Shown here: piece after piece, positions 8,801 to 17,282 of the stretch
Position numbering within the stretch: the stretch's first letter is position 1
Layout: every line of letters starts with the position of its first letter
Assembly (NCBI RefSeq): GCF_014650675.1
Contig: NZ_BMVK01000001.1
Span: 186,001 to 250,000, forward strand
Origin: Streptomyces anulatus
GTDB taxonomy: Bacteria; Actinomycetota; Actinomycetes; Streptomycetales; Streptomycetaceae
Direction: 5' to 3'
Length of the DNA stretch: 64,000 nucleotides
Program-made: the position numbers and the translations under genes
Notes under the pieces: model-generated
The model's database searches: none
Told to the model about the DNA's origin: nothing
Seen by the model: only the letters and a program-made list of their open reading frames with translations

Positions 8801-8899
8801 CAGGAAGACCGCCGCGCAGCGCAGCAGGCGTCCGGCGTCGGCGGTCCGGGACGTGTCCTCGGTGTCCCACGGCTCGCCCTCGCGGGTCCGTGCCGTCAT
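5876..8899 (-). CDS. SNF2-family DEAD/DEAH-type helicase
   Basis: A 1007-residue Swi2/Snf2 ATPase. The C-terminal half carries the helicase motifs in order: DDMGLGKT (I), VVADEAQHVKN (II), ALTGTPVEN (III), then in lobe 2 VLIFTQYV, LLHGGTP and TDRAYRIGQ (VI). The N-terminal half of about 500 residues is the long domain typical of bacterial SNF2 proteins paired with SWIM proteins. These enzymes translocate on double-stranded nucleic acid using ATP. I chose the ATG at 8899, which follows a GGGAGG ribosome-binding site at good spacing, over a GTG three codons upstream that sits too close to it. It is translationally coupled to the SWIM gene. Confidence 0.92.
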   Translation of the reverse strand: MTARTREGEPWDTEDTSRTADAGRLLRCAAVFLPGPVPRDGRIAFWDPLADVGPWHDDAAQGRSGTPFGYAETPGRPDSVPYTTARLTVVRPDPAAGPGSVRAVATPAALLSVADALPLLVRARHQGSAHPATRCWGAAALHALQLVARGRLLPGLTADGHDAWRAGPRDAEDVAHLRAVAAALPPEGHAAPVPGSEPPRLPDPEALIGSFLDAVADTLPRTPAAAFAMGAPFAAREAQHLPHAAAWAVEVASGLDAGVRVSLRLDLSAYELFDSADTYAVTAAREEAETDGESAPPEHPDDPAARHAAAAVVQVHSLADPTYVVDAVALWNGGAGEPFGPRARVDAVLALRRAARVWAPLERLLGQPVPDVLAITEDELYELLSDAGSRLAAAGVEVHWPRELARSLTAAAVVRPAPGSATDGTSFFDAEHLFAFDWQLSLGEERLTEAEMDTLAEAHRPVVRLRDQWVVVDPALVRKARKRELGLLDPVDALAVALTGSAEVDGERVDAVPAGALAALRTRILSQDATIAAPPGLDATLRDYQLRGLAWLDRMTSLGLGGCLADDMGLGKTITLIALHLHRAHPSPTLVVCPASLLGNWHREINRFAPGVPVRRFHGTDRTLSDPDGGFVLTTYGTMRSSAARLAEQSWGLVVADEAQHVKNPHSSTAKALRTIPAPARVALTGTPVENNLSELWALLDWTTPGLLGPLKAFRARHARIVENTGTAAGLGNEEAVERLSRLVRPFLLRRKKSDPGIAPELPPKTETDHPVSLTREQATLYEAAVRETMAQIEAAEGIARRGLVMKLLTSLKQICNHPAQYLKEEPTRLTGRSGKLALLDELLDTILSEDGSVLIFTQYVTMAKLLSAHLASRAIPSQLLHGGTPVAERERMVDRFQSAEVPVFLLSLKAAGTGLNLTRAAHVVHFDRWWNPAVEEQATDRAYRIGQTQPVQVHRIIAEGTVEDRIAELLESKRVLADAVLGSGESALTELSDRDLADLVSLRRPA

Positions 8900-9068
8900 G
8901 TCCGCCACCCCCTCCCACCTGATCCACGGTCTCCGTCGGCACGGAATGTGCTGACTCCGCGAGTCTAGGCGGGAGGTCTGACACTGCGGACGCCTACCGC
9001 ATCACCCCAGGTCAGCGGCGTCGGAATCGAGCGGGCGCGCGTCCTGCTCCGCGAGTGGACCGCCACGC

Positions 9069-10049
9069 TCAGTGATGGGCGAACGGCTGCTCCGCCGGGG
9101 ACGGGGCCGCCGGGGGCGTCGGGGCGGGCGGTACGGCCGGTTCCTCGGAGGTCCGCGTTCCGGGAAGCGGCGCCTCCGCCTCCGGGAGCGGTGATCCGTT
9201 CCCCGAGGACGACGGGGGCTGCGCGGTGGCGCCGTTCACCGACGCCTGCCGCCCTGTCCGTCCGGTGTCCGCCCCCTCCACCGCCGGCTGCTGCTGCGCG
9301 CGTTCCAGGAACCGGAGCAGCTCCACCGGGAAGGGCAGCACCAGCGTGGAGTTCTTCTCCGCCGCGACGGCGACCACGGTCTGCAGCAGCCTCAGCTGGA
9401 GCGCCGCGGGCTGGGCGGACATCTCGCCGGCCGCCTGTGCCAGCTTCTTCGAGGCCTGGAGCTCCGCGTCGGCGTTGATCACCCTGGCGCGCCGCTCCCG
9501 GTCGGCCTCGGCCTGGCGGGCCATGGACCGCTTCATGGTCTCCGGGAGCGAGACGTCCTTGATCTCCACCCGGTCGATCTGCACGCCCCAGCTGACCGCC
9601 GGGCTGTCGATCATGACCTCCAGGCCCTGGTTCAGCTTCTCGCGGTTGGACAGCAGATCGTCCAGGTCGCTCTTGCCGATGATCGACCGGAGGGAGGTCT
9701 GGGCCATCTGCGAGACGGCGAACCGGTAGTCCTCCACCGCGATGACGGCGTTCGTCGGGTCGACCACCTTGAAGTAGATGACGGCGTCCACGCGGACGGT
9801 GACGTTGTCCCGGGTGATGCCGTCCTGGGCGGGCACCGGCATGGTGACGATCTGCATGTTGACCTTGCGCAGCCGGTCGATCCCCGGCACGACCATCGTG
9901 AAGCCCGGAAGCCGCACGTTCTCCCGAAGCCTGCCGAGCCGCAGCACCACACCGCGCTCGTACTGCCGGATCACCCGCGCCGCCGAGGCCACGTACAGCG
10001 CTCCGGCGCAGAGCACCGCCACCAAGGCGATCACTAGTTCCTGAACCAT
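9069..10049 (-). CDS. Slipin / SPFH (band 7) membrane protein
   Basis: A 326-residue protein with one N-terminal membrane segment (about residues 3-20) followed by an SPFH/band 7 domain to about residue 215: RQYERGVVLRLGR, PGIDRLRKVNMQ, MPVPAQDGITRDNVTV and LLSNREKLNQGL are the slipin hallmarks. The tail is proline-rich and low complexity. Slipins oligomerise on the membrane and scaffold proteases or other partners. It is the first gene of the minus-strand run ending at the VWA gene, separated from the SNF2 gene by 169 nt. Slipins are known to occur near bacterial RNA-repair genes such as rtcB, so its nearness to tRNA-like RNAs is suggestive, not proof. Confidence 0.9.
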   Translation of the reverse strand: MVQELVIALVAVLCAGALYVASAARVIRQYERGVVLRLGRLRENVRLPGFTMVVPGIDRLRKVNMQIVTMPVPAQDGITRDNVTVRVDAVIYFKVVDPTNAVIAVEDYRFAVSQMAQTSLRSIIGKSDLDDLLSNREKLNQGLEVMIDSPAVSWGVQIDRVEIKDVSLPETMKRSMARQAEADRERRARVINADAELQASKKLAQAAGEMSAQPAALQLRLLQTVVAVAAEKNSTLVLPFPVELLRFLERAQQQPAVEGADTGRTGRQASVNGATAQPPSSSGNGSPLPEAEAPLPGTRTSEEPAVPPAPTPPAAPSPAEQPFAHH

Positions 10050-10299
10050 GACGGCCCCCTGGAAGGAAGGGGAGCGGACACCTGCGTGACCGCGGAACAC
10101 CCATTACGGCATAGCACTCTTTATGGATTTATGCCCTATTTGGGGGTATGGCGAACCTCCGTCGCACCGCGGCTCGCCCGGTCGGCCGCGCACCGGATGC
10201 CGGGGCGGCCCCGGGCGGGCAGGGTGGCCAGCGCCAGCACGTCTTCCCGACGTACCGAATCGCCGGACGAGCACCGGACGAGCAGACGAGGACCCGCCC

Positions 10300-10656
10300 A
10301 TGTCCGTGACCGCCACCGTTCCCCGCCGCCGACGCCGTCTCGGGATCGCCGCCGGAGCCTCGCTCCTCGCCCTCGCCGTCTCGGGCTGTTCCGGGCTCGG
10401 CCGCACCGCGGTGGGCCCGGTGACGTACACGACGGGGCGGGAAGCGGTGCTGCAGGTGAACAGCCCGTCGGTACGCGGCTGCCACCGGATCGCCCCGGCG
10501 GGAGCCCACGAGGTGGAGAACGGGACGCTGGTCGACGTCATCCTGTACCGCACACGTGACTGCACGGGCGGCAGGACGACGTACGTACCGACCAGGTTCA
10601 GCGATGTGACGGCGCCGGGCAGCGGGCCGTGGCGCAGCTACAGCTTCGTGCACTGA
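10300..10656 (+). CDS. Small secreted lipoprotein
   Basis: A 118-residue protein with an arginine-rich start (RRRRR), a hydrophobic stretch and a lipobox VSGC, so Cys30 should be lipidated and the protein anchored outside the membrane. The mature part has two further cysteines (in RGCHR and RDCTG) that could pair, and resembles small extracellular proteins of the peptidase-inhibitor type (repeating valine, short beta strands). No function can be assigned. It converges with the methyltransferase gene on the other strand. Confidence 0.75.
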   Translation: MSVTATVPRRRRRLGIAAGASLLALAVSGCSGLGRTAVGPVTYTTGREAVLQVNSPSVRGCHRIAPAGAHEVENGTLVDVILYRTRDCTGGRTTYVPTRFSDVTAPGSGPWRSYSFVH

Positions 10657-10698
10657 GCGACAGGGCGGGCGCGGCGGGAGCCGGCCGGCCACGACCGG

Positions 10699-11397
10699 TC
10701 AGAGCACGGGGCGGGCCAGCAGCCAGGTGCCGTCGTCGGTGAGGGTGCGGTCCCATGCGAGTCCGGCCGTCGCCAGATGCCGGGCGATGTCCTCGTCGGA
10801 CAGCTCCCGCGACAGGAAGGTCTGCGTCCACCGCGCGTCGTCGAAGTGATACTCCGCGCGCACCGAGCGCACGCCGTCGCCCACCGGATCCGCGGAGACG
10901 ATCCGGATCAGACCGCCGGACGGATCGGTCCGCTCCCACGGCAGCTCCGAGCGGTGGGCCGTTCCCTCGCGCTGGACGAGGACGATCCCGTCGTCCCGCA
11001 CATGGTCGCGGCAGACGCGCAGCATCCCGTCGCGCACCCGGTGCTCGCCCGCGTGGACCAGGAAGGAACCGAGCAGCACCACGTCGAACCGCTCGCCGCC
11101 CAGGTCCAGCGACTCGATGGGGCTGCGCACCCTGCGCGCCCCGACGATCTCCTCCAGCATCTCCGGCGACTCGTCCACCGCCGTCACGCTGAACCCGCGC
11201 CGCACCAGCGGGTGCGTCACCCGGCCCGCCCCGCAGCCCAGTTCGAGAATGCTCGCCCCGGCGGGGGCCACGCCCGCGATCACGTCCGGCTCGTCGCCGA
11301 CGGACAGTCTGCGATACAGCTCGACCGCGCACCCGTCCGGCGTGATGGCTCCGGGACCGGTCCCCTCGTACCCCTCGCGTACCAGTGATTCGCTCAT
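10699..11397 (-). CDS. Class I SAM-dependent methyltransferase
   Basis: A 232-residue methyltransferase. Motif I, ILELGCGAGRVT, binds S-adenosylmethionine; VTAVDESPEML supplies the acidic residue at the end of strand 2; and FDVVLLGSFLVH is motif III-like. The fold matches small-molecule methyltransferases, but substrate is unknown. I chose the ATG giving MSESLVREGYEG; an upstream GTG at 11442 would add 15 residues, and neither has a clear ribosome-binding site. It stands alone, divergent from the small membrane protein at 11571. Confidence 0.85.
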   Translation of the reverse strand: MSESLVREGYEGTGPGAITPDGCAVELYRRLSVGDEPDVIAGVAPAGASILELGCGAGRVTHPLVRRGFSVTAVDESPEMLEEIVGARRVRSPIESLDLGGERFDVVLLGSFLVHAGEHRVRDGMLRVCRDHVRDDGIVLVQREGTAHRSELPWERTDPSGGLIRIVSADPVGDGVRSVRAEYHFDDARWTQTFLSRELSDEDIARHLATAGLAWDRTLTDDGTWLLARPVL

Positions 11398-11570
11398 GAA
11401 GGACGAACGAGCCGTCACCGAGCGAGGTTCCCCGACCGTCACACCGGGTCAGCGTCGGGGCCCGCAGCGTAGCGACCCTCCCCGGCCGTACTCCTGTCCC
11501 TCCCCCGTGCGCCGCGTTCTGTTCCGTACGCCGCCGGACGGGTCCATGCTGGTGGAGTGAGGTGATCGCC

Positions 11571-11909
11571 ATGCGTACCGGCAGTGAACCCGCGACCGCT
11601 CGCAGTCCGCTCCGGATGCGGCTCTGGCTGAGCCTGTGGGGCATGCTCTGGGCCCTCTTCGGCCTGGTGGCGTTCTCCCTGACCGGGCGACCGGGCTGGG
11701 CGGCGGCCTGCGCGGTGGTCCTGCTGCTCGCGATCCTGGACCTCTGCGTGATCACGTACCGGATGCGCCAGGGCCCGCACTACCAGCCGGGCCGTGACAT
11801 CCCGCCGTACGAGCCGGACCACGGCGACGGCCGTCCGCGCCCGGGGCCCGGCGCGGAAGGCCGCGGGAGGAACGGAGGGTGGGCAGGTCCTTCTTCCGGA
11901 CGCCCCTAG
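11571..11909 (+). CDS. DUF6343 small membrane protein
   Basis: A 112-residue protein with two predicted membrane helices in the first 65 residues (LWLSLWGMLWALFGLVAF and WAAACAVVLLLAILDLCVI) and a hydrophilic, glycine-, proline- and arginine-rich tail. RQGPHYQPGRDIPPYEPD is the conserved core of the DUF6343 family in Streptomyces. The ATG has GAGG eight bases upstream; a GTG three codons earlier is possible. Function unknown. Confidence 0.8.
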   Translation: MRTGSEPATARSPLRMRLWLSLWGMLWALFGLVAFSLTGRPGWAAACAVVLLLAILDLCVITYRMRQGPHYQPGRDIPPYEPDHGDGRPRPGPGAEGRGRNGGWAGPSSGRP

Positions 11910-11939
11910 CGGGTGTCCGGCCGTCGTCGGCCCGGTCGG

Positions 11940-12308
11940 TCAGGCCCGCTCGTCGAACTTCGCGGCGCGGAGGTACTCCGGCTTCGGGTCGAGCGCCGCC
12001 GCCAGGCGGAAGTGCCGGGTCGCCTGCTCGGGGCGGCCGGCCCGCTCGAAGGTGCGGGCCAGCGCGAAGTGGGCGAACGCGTTGTCCGGCTCGCGCTCCA
12101 GCACCAGCTCGAATTCCAGCTCGGCGGGGCGCAGTTGGGCGGCGGCGAAGAAGGCGCGGGCCCGGAGCAGCCGGGCGGCGGTGTTCTCCGGATGCGCGGC
12201 GATCACCGAGTCGAGGAGCTTGACGGCACCCCGGGGGTCCCGGGCGTCGAGCAGTTGCTCGGCCGCACGGAAGTCGATCACGTGGGTCTGCGGATTGCTC
12301 TCGGGCAC
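11940..12308 (-). CDS. Small tetratricopeptide-repeat protein
   Basis: A 122-residue protein made of about three TPR-like helix pairs: AAEQLLDARDPRGAVKLLDSV, then TAARLLRARAFFAAAQL, then AFAHFALARTFERAGRPEQA. TPR units mediate protein-protein contacts; partner unknown. It starts at a GTG and lies 91 nt downstream of coaE on the same strand, so it may be the last gene of the PAC2-coaE-TPR run. Confidence 0.8.
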   Translation of the reverse strand: MPESNPQTHVIDFRAAEQLLDARDPRGAVKLLDSVIAAHPENTAARLLRARAFFAAAQLRPAELEFELVLEREPDNAFAHFALARTFERAGRPEQATRHFRLAAALDPKPEYLRAAKFDERA

Positions 12309-12399
12309 GGTCGCATCCTTCCCTTCCCTCGCGGCTTTCCAACGTCCGCCCCGGAGCCGGTATTCCGGTACGTCCGGCCGGGGCGTCCCGTACGCGGAC

Positions 12400-13002
12400 T
12401 CAGCGGGCGGCGGCCCTGCGGACCAACTCGTCCCAGACCGTGCGGACCTGCGGTTCCAGGGCCTCCAGCGGCCCGTCGTTGTCCACGATCAGGTCGGCGA
12501 CGGCCCGGCGCCGGTCGCGGGTCGCCTGTGCGGCCATCCTGGCACGGGCGTCGGACTCCGTCATTCCGCGCAGCGTGACGAGCCGTTCGAGCTGGGTCTC
12601 GGCGGTGGCGTCGACGACCACGACCAGGTCGTAGAAGGGGGCGAGCCCGTTCTCCGTGAGGAGCGGGACGTCGTGGACGACCACGGCGTCCTCGGGGGCC
12701 GCCCGTTCCAGTTCGGCCGCGCGGGCGCCGACCAGGGGGTGCACGATCGCGTTGAGCGCGGCCAGCCGCCCGGCGTCGGCGAAGACGAGTGCTCCGAGCG
12801 CCGGGCGGTCCAGGGTGCCTTCGGCCGTCAGCACGCCCGGCCCGAACTCCTCGACGACGGCCGCGAGTCCGGGAGTCCCGGGCTCGACGACCTCACGGGC
12901 GATCCGGTCGGAGTCGATCAGGACGGCGCCGTACTTCACGAGCAGCCGCGACACTTCGCTCTTGCCGGCGCCGATGCCGCCGGTCAGGCCCACTTTCAGC
13001 AT
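12400..13002 (-). CDS. coaE: Dephospho-CoA kinase
   Basis: A 200-residue P-loop kinase that phosphorylates the 3'-hydroxyl of dephospho-CoA, the last step of coenzyme A synthesis. Visible: Walker A GGIGAGKS near the N-terminus, D in [12 protein letters not shown] for the CoA-site, IVHPLV, and the lid region [19 protein letters not shown]. Length is usual for the single-domain bacterial enzyme, without the GrpB/UPF0157 C-terminal fusion seen in some actinobacteria. The PAC2 gene lies 31 nt upstream on the same strand. Confidence 0.95.
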   Translation of the reverse strand: MLKVGLTGGIGAGKSEVSRLLVKYGAVLIDSDRIAREVVEPGTPGLAAVVEEFGPGVLTAEGTLDRPALGALVFADAGRLAALNAIVHPLVGARAAELERAAPEDAVVVHDVPLLTENGLAPFYDLVVVVDATAETQLERLVTLRGMTESDARARMAAQATRDRRRAVADLIVDNDGPLEALEPQVRTVWDELVRRAAAR

Positions 13003-13033
13003 GGGCCGCAGCCTACGGGCCGGGCGGCGGCGC

Positions 13034-13972
13034 TCAGCTCTCGCCCTCCCGCTCGGCGAGGAAGCGCTCGAACTCGCGGCCGATCTCGTCGGCGGACGGC
13101 AGGTCGACCGGCTCGGCGACGAGGTTGCCACGCGTCTCGGAACCGGCGACGGCGTCGTACTGGTGCTCCAGGCCCTCGACGAGGGAGACCAGCTCCTCGT
13201 CGCCCTGGCCGATCTGCCGGTCGATCTCGGTCTGCGTGCGGTGCGCCTCGGTGCGCAGGGAGTGCGCGAGCGCGGGCAGCACGAGGCCGGTCGCCGCGGT
13301 GATCGCCTCCAGCGCGGTCAGCGCCGCGTCCGGGTAGGAGGACCTGGCGACGTAGTGCGGGACGTGGGTGGCGACCCCGAGGACGTCGTGGCCGGACTCC
13401 ATCAGCCGGTACTCGACGAGCGCCTCGGCCGAACCGGGCACCTGGGCCTCGTCGAAGGGGCTGCGGTGGCCGGGCATCAGGTCGGTGCGGTTGCCGTGCG
13501 GGGTGATGCCGACGGGGCGGGTGTGCGGGACGCCCATCGGGATGCCGTGGAAGTTCACCGCGAGCCGGACGCCGAGGCGTTCGACGATCTGCTCGACGGC
13601 GGCGGCGAACCGCTCCCACTCCACGTCCGGCTCCGGGCCCGACAGCAGCAGGAAGGGCGCTCCGGTGGCGTCCTGGACCACCCGCACCTCCAGGGTCGGG
13701 GCCTCGAAGGACGTCCAGCGGTCGCGCCGGAAGGTGAGCAGGGGACGCCGTGCGCGGTAGTCGACGAGCCGGTCGTGGTCGAAGCGTGCGACGACCTGGT
13801 GCGGCAGCGTTTCGAGCAGCCCGTCGACGATCTGCTCGCCGGTCTCGCCCGCGTCGATGTAGCCGTCGAAGTGGTAGAGCATGACCAGGCCGGCCGACTC
13901 CTGCGCCAGCGCCATGTCGACGACGGCCAGGCCCTTCGGCTCCCATTCGTACAAACTCTGCGGATCAGGCAC
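13034..13972 (-). CDS. PAC2-family protein
   Basis: A 312-residue PAC2 (proteasome assembly chaperone-like) protein. [18 protein letters not shown] and the motif [15 protein letters not shown] are characteristic of the actinobacterial family; [17 protein letters not shown] is also conserved. Archaeal and eukaryotic PAC2 proteins assist proteasome assembly, but the role in actinobacteria is not settled. GTG start. It is the first gene of the run with coaE. A GTGTTC/GAACAC inverted repeat lies just upstream. Confidence 0.88.
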   Translation of the reverse strand: MPDPQSLYEWEPKGLAVVDMALAQESAGLVMLYHFDGYIDAGETGEQIVDGLLETLPHQVVARFDHDRLVDYRARRPLLTFRRDRWTSFEAPTLEVRVVQDATGAPFLLLSGPEPDVEWERFAAAVEQIVERLGVRLAVNFHGIPMGVPHTRPVGITPHGNRTDLMPGHRSPFDEAQVPGSAEALVEYRLMESGHDVLGVATHVPHYVARSSYPDAALTALEAITAATGLVLPALAHSLRTEAHRTQTEIDRQIGQGDEELVSLVEGLEHQYDAVAGSETRGNLVAEPVDLPSADEIGREFERFLAEREGES

Positions 13973-13987
13973 GGTTACCGCTCCTCC

Positions 13988-14011
13988 TCGTGTTCCTAGG
14001 GAAGAACACGA
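13988..14011. promoter_or_regulatory. 8-bp inverted repeat upstream of the PAC2 gene
   Basis: TCGTGTTC and GAACACGA separated by 8 nt, 16 nt upstream of the PAC2 start. It could be a repressor site or a leader hairpin. The half-sites face the wrong way for the actinobacterial LexA box (GAAC N4 GTTC). The remaining bases to 14280 hold no gene I can support and presumably carry the promoter of the beta-helix protein. Confidence 0.4.
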
Positions 14012-14280
14012 AGGGCGGCACGCGCATTCCCCGCGCCCGGGCCTTTCCCCGGTGAGGGTGGGTCACGGCGCGTCAGTCGCCCATGCCCCACGAGCGGTTC
14101 GGCCTCTCCGACGTCACCCGCCGATCCTGGTCCAGACCTTGACGCGCCCCGCCGCCGTCCCTACCGTCACTGGGCAACACGTTCAGACACGCGTCCCACG
14201 TTCATGTACAAGAACCGCGCGAGAGCGTAACCGCTGTCCGCGCGAGAACATCCGGACCCCTCCGACGGGAAGGCACCCCC

Positions 14281-15240
14281 ATGCGCACCCGCTCCCCCCT
14301 CACCGTCCTGCTCGCCGCCGCCCTGGCCGCCGGCGGTCTCACCCTGGCCGGCGCCGGGACCGCGAACGCCGCGGTCATCGACGTCAGCACCGCGGCCCAG
14401 CTCAAGTCGGCGCTCACCACGGTCTCCCCCGGGGACACGATCCGGCTCGCCGACGGCACGTACACCGGGAACTTCAAGGCCACCCGGCCCGGATCCTCCG
14501 GGGCGCGGATCACCCTCACCGGCTCCAGCAGGGCGGTCCTGACCGCGGGCGGCGGCTACGGCCTGCACCTGAACGGCGCCTCGTACTGGACCGTCCAGGG
14601 CGTCACGATCAAGGGCGGCCAGAAGGGCATCATGACCGACGCGGCGAACAGCGTCGTGATCGACTCGGTGACCGTGCACGACCTCGACATGGAGGGCGTC
14701 CACTTCCGCACGTCCAGCAAGGACGGCGTTCTGAAGAACTCCCGGATCTACGACACCGGGCAGAACGGACGCGGCATGGGCGAGGGCGTCTACGTCGGTT
14801 CGGCGGGCGGTCTCTCCGACCGCAGCGACAACGCGCAGATCCTCAACAACACCATCGGCCCCGATGTCGGCGGCGAGAGCATCGACATCAAGGAGGGCAC
14901 GACCGGCGCGAGGATCATCGGCAACACCTTCGACGGCGACGGGCTGACCGGCGCCAACTACGACGACTCCTGGGTCGACGTGAAGGGCAACAACGTCCTG
15001 GTCGAGGGCAACAAGGGCTCGCGCACCACCAACAACGGCTACGAGACCCACACCCAGCAGAGCGGCTGGGGCTGCGGCACCGTCTTCCGCGACAACACCT
15101 CGAACCTCTCCGGGGCCACCGGCGACAAGCAACTCGCCATCAACGTCACCAACAACGGCTCCGGTTGCCGCACCACCGTGTACGCGAGCAACACGGTCAC
15201 CGGCGGCAAGGGTCTGACCAACATCGCCGTCACCCCGTAA
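14281..15240 (+). CDS. Secreted right-handed beta-helix protein (pectate-lyase-like)
   Basis: A 319-residue exported protein. The signal peptide spans about residues 1-30 (MRTRSPLTVLLAAALAAGG, cleavage after TANA). The mature protein begins VIDVSTAAQLKSAL and continues with PGDTIRLADGTYTG, the opening strand pattern of pectate-lyase/chondroitinase-type beta helices, then parallel rungs rich in asparagine (ILNNTIG, IIGNTFDGD, VEGNKGS). It probably cleaves or binds an acidic polysaccharide such as plant pectin, but I cannot identify the catalytic residues with certainty. A strong terminator follows. Confidence 0.8.
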   Translation: MRTRSPLTVLLAAALAAGGLTLAGAGTANAAVIDVSTAAQLKSALTTVSPGDTIRLADGTYTGNFKATRPGSSGARITLTGSSRAVLTAGGGYGLHLNGASYWTVQGVTIKGGQKGIMTDAANSVVIDSVTVHDLDMEGVHFRTSSKDGVLKNSRIYDTGQNGRGMGEGVYVGSAGGLSDRSDNAQILNNTIGPDVGGESIDIKEGTTGARIIGNTFDGDGLTGANYDDSWVDVKGNNVLVEGNKGSRTTNNGYETHTQQSGWGCGTVFRDNTSNLSGATGDKQLAINVTNNGSGCRTTVYASNTVTGGKGLTNIAVTP

Positions 15241-15270
15241 CCGCCCGGCCCTCGCCCCCCGTAGACGCGA

Positions 15271-15304
15271 GTGAGGCCCGCCCCCCGAAGGGGACGGGCC
15301 TCAC
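15271..15304. terminator. Bidirectional terminator between beta-helix gene and rpsA
   Basis: GTGAGGCCCG(T/C)CCC-type stem of about 14 bp with a short loop (CCGAA), followed by TTA on the plus side. It lies between two convergent genes and can serve both. Confidence 0.75.
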
Positions 15305-15352
15305 TTACCGCTGTACAGCTACCGCAGCCGATGAGCCGCCGGGGTCAGAGCG

Positions 15353-16873
15353 TCAGCTCTGGCCGCCCGCGAGCTTCTCGCGCAGCGCGGCAAGGGCCTC
15401 GTCCGACGCCAGGGCGCCGGAGTTGTCCGCCGACTCCGAGGAGTAGGAGCCGCCGCCACCGCCACCGCTGCCACCGGAGGCGGCCGGAGCAGCGCCGGCC
15501 GGGGCAGCAGCGCCCTCGGCCGCAGCAGCCTCGTCGGCCTCGCGGGACTTGATGACCTGGGCCTGGTGCTGCTCGAAGCGCTGCTGCGCCTCGGCGTACT
15601 GGGTCTCCCAGACCTCGCGCTGCGCCTCGAAGCCCTCGAGCCAGTCGTTGGTCTCGGGGTCGAAGCCCTCGGGGTAGATGTAGTTGCCCTGGTCGTCGTA
15701 CGACGCGGCCATGCCGTACAGCGTCGGGTCGAACTCGACCGAGGCCGGGTCGCCACCGAAGGACTCGTTGGCCTGCTTCAGCGAGAGGCTGATGCGACGA
15801 CGCTCGAGGTCGATGTCGATGACCTTGACGAAGATCTCGTCGTTGACCTGGACGACCTGCTCCGGGATCTCCACGTGGCGCTCGGCCAGCTCGGAGATGT
15901 GGACCAGACCCTCGATGCCCTCGTCGACGCGGACGAACGCACCGAACGGAACGAGCTTGGTGACCTTACCCGGGACGACCTGACCGATCTGGTGCGTCCG
16001 GGCGAACTGCTGCCACGGGTCTTCCTGCGTCGCCTTGAGCGACAGGGAGACGCGCTCGCGGTCCATGTCGACGTCGAGGACCTCGACGGTGACTTCCTGG
16101 CCGACCTCGACAACCTCGGAGGGGTGGTCGATGTGCTTCCAGGACAGCTCGGAGACGTGCACGAGACCGTCGACGCCACCCAGGTCCACGAAGGCACCGA
16201 AGTTGACGATCGAGGAGACGACGCCGGAGCGGACCTGACCCTTCTGCAGGGTGGTGAGGAACGTCTGGCGAACCTCGGACTGGGTCTGCTCGAGCCAGGC
16301 ACGGCGGGACAGGACCACGTTGTTGCGGTTCTTGTCCAGCTCGATGATCTTGGCCTCGAGCTCCTTGCCCACGTAGGGCTGGAGGTCGCGGACGCGACGC
16401 ATCTCGACGAGCGACGCCGGCAGGAAGCCACGGAGGCCGATGTCGAGGATGAGACCACCCTTGACGACCTCGATGACGGTACCGGTGACGATGCCGTCCT
16501 CTTCCTTGATCTTCTCGATGGTGCCCCAAGCACGCTCGTACTGAGCGCGCTTCTTCGAGAGAATCAGGCGGCCTTCCTTGTCCTCCTTCTGGAGAACCAG
16601 GGCCTCGATCTCGTCGCCGACCTTGACGACCTCGTTCGGGTCGACGTCGTGCTTGATCGAGAGCTCGCGGCTCGGGATGACACCTTCGGTCTTGTAACCG
16701 ATGTCGAGAAGAACTTCGTCCCGGTCAACCTTGACGATGACACCGTCAACGATGTCGCCGTCGTTGAAGTACTTGATCGTCTCGTCGATCGCCGCGAGGA
16801 ACGCGTCCGCGTCGCCGATGTCGTTGACCGCAACCTGCGGAGTGGTGGCGGTGGTCTCGGTGCTGCTCGTCAT
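15353..16873 (-). CDS. rpsA: 30S ribosomal protein S1
   Basis: A 506-residue protein with four S1 RNA-binding domains, near residues 39-108, 126-190, 211-279 and 296-364. Repeats 3 and 4 show the clear S1 signature (NFGAFVDLGGVDGLVHVSELS and FGAFVRVDEGIEGLVHIS). S1 brings mRNA to the 30S subunit. Actinobacterial S1 has four domains rather than the six of E. coli, followed by a low-complexity tail, here rich in alanine, glycine and serine. Codon use is highly biased, as expected for a strongly expressed gene. A good promoter lies about 200 nt upstream. Confidence 0.97.
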   Translation of the reverse strand: MTSSTETTATTPQVAVNDIGDADAFLAAIDETIKYFNDGDIVDGVIVKVDRDEVLLDIGYKTEGVIPSRELSIKHDVDPNEVVKVGDEIEALVLQKEDKEGRLILSKKRAQYERAWGTIEKIKEEDGIVTGTVIEVVKGGLILDIGLRGFLPASLVEMRRVRDLQPYVGKELEAKIIELDKNRNNVVLSRRAWLEQTQSEVRQTFLTTLQKGQVRSGVVSSIVNFGAFVDLGGVDGLVHVSELSWKHIDHPSEVVEVGQEVTVEVLDVDMDRERVSLSLKATQEDPWQQFARTHQIGQVVPGKVTKLVPFGAFVRVDEGIEGLVHISELAERHVEIPEQVVQVNDEIFVKVIDIDLERRRISLSLKQANESFGGDPASVEFDPTLYGMAASYDDQGNYIYPEGFDPETNDWLEGFEAQREVWETQYAEAQQRFEQHQAQVIKSREADEAAAAEGAAAPAGAAPAASGGSGGGGGGSYSSESADNSGALASDEALAALREKLAGGQS

Positions 16874-17071
16874 GTGGGAAAGGGCTCCGGTACGGACAGA
16901 GAGTCGTAGGTACTGCTACGCCGAAAGCCCGTATCGCCTCTGCAGAAGCCGGACAGCCTGGAAAGCGCGCAATCCGTTTCCGGAGAGACGCCTCGACAAC
17001 CGAGGGGACATGCAACAGACGCGAGCGCGGCCTGCTAGGTCTGAGGCGCGCAGGCTCGCAGCGCAACTTGT

Positions 17072-17100
17072 AGCATACGGGGGCAGCCGGACAGGGTCAA
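17072..17100 (-). promoter_or_regulatory. HrdB-type promoter for rpsA
   Basis: On the minus strand, TTGACC (-35), a 17-nt spacer and TATGCT (-10), a near-consensus vegetative promoter. Transcription would begin near 17065, giving a leader of about 190 nt before rpsA. The rest of the 16874-17282 gap shows no gene. Confidence 0.75.
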
Positions 17101-17282
17101 TGCGCGAAGGCGCACACCCGGGGCACATCGCCCCAATCCCGGCACAACTCGTGTTCTCCGAGGCCGTATCGGCCCGAGAACAATACGGCACGGCGCCGCG
17201 GACGCGCGTCCGTACCCCCGGGGTGCGCCCCCTGGTACGTACCGCGCGCGGCGGGTGAAGGCAAACTACAACGACGGGCACG

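Noticed and set aside
13988..14011. LexA (SOS) box
   Set aside because: Half-sites are GTTC...GAAC with 8 nt between, the reverse orientation of the actinobacterial GAAC N4 GTTC.
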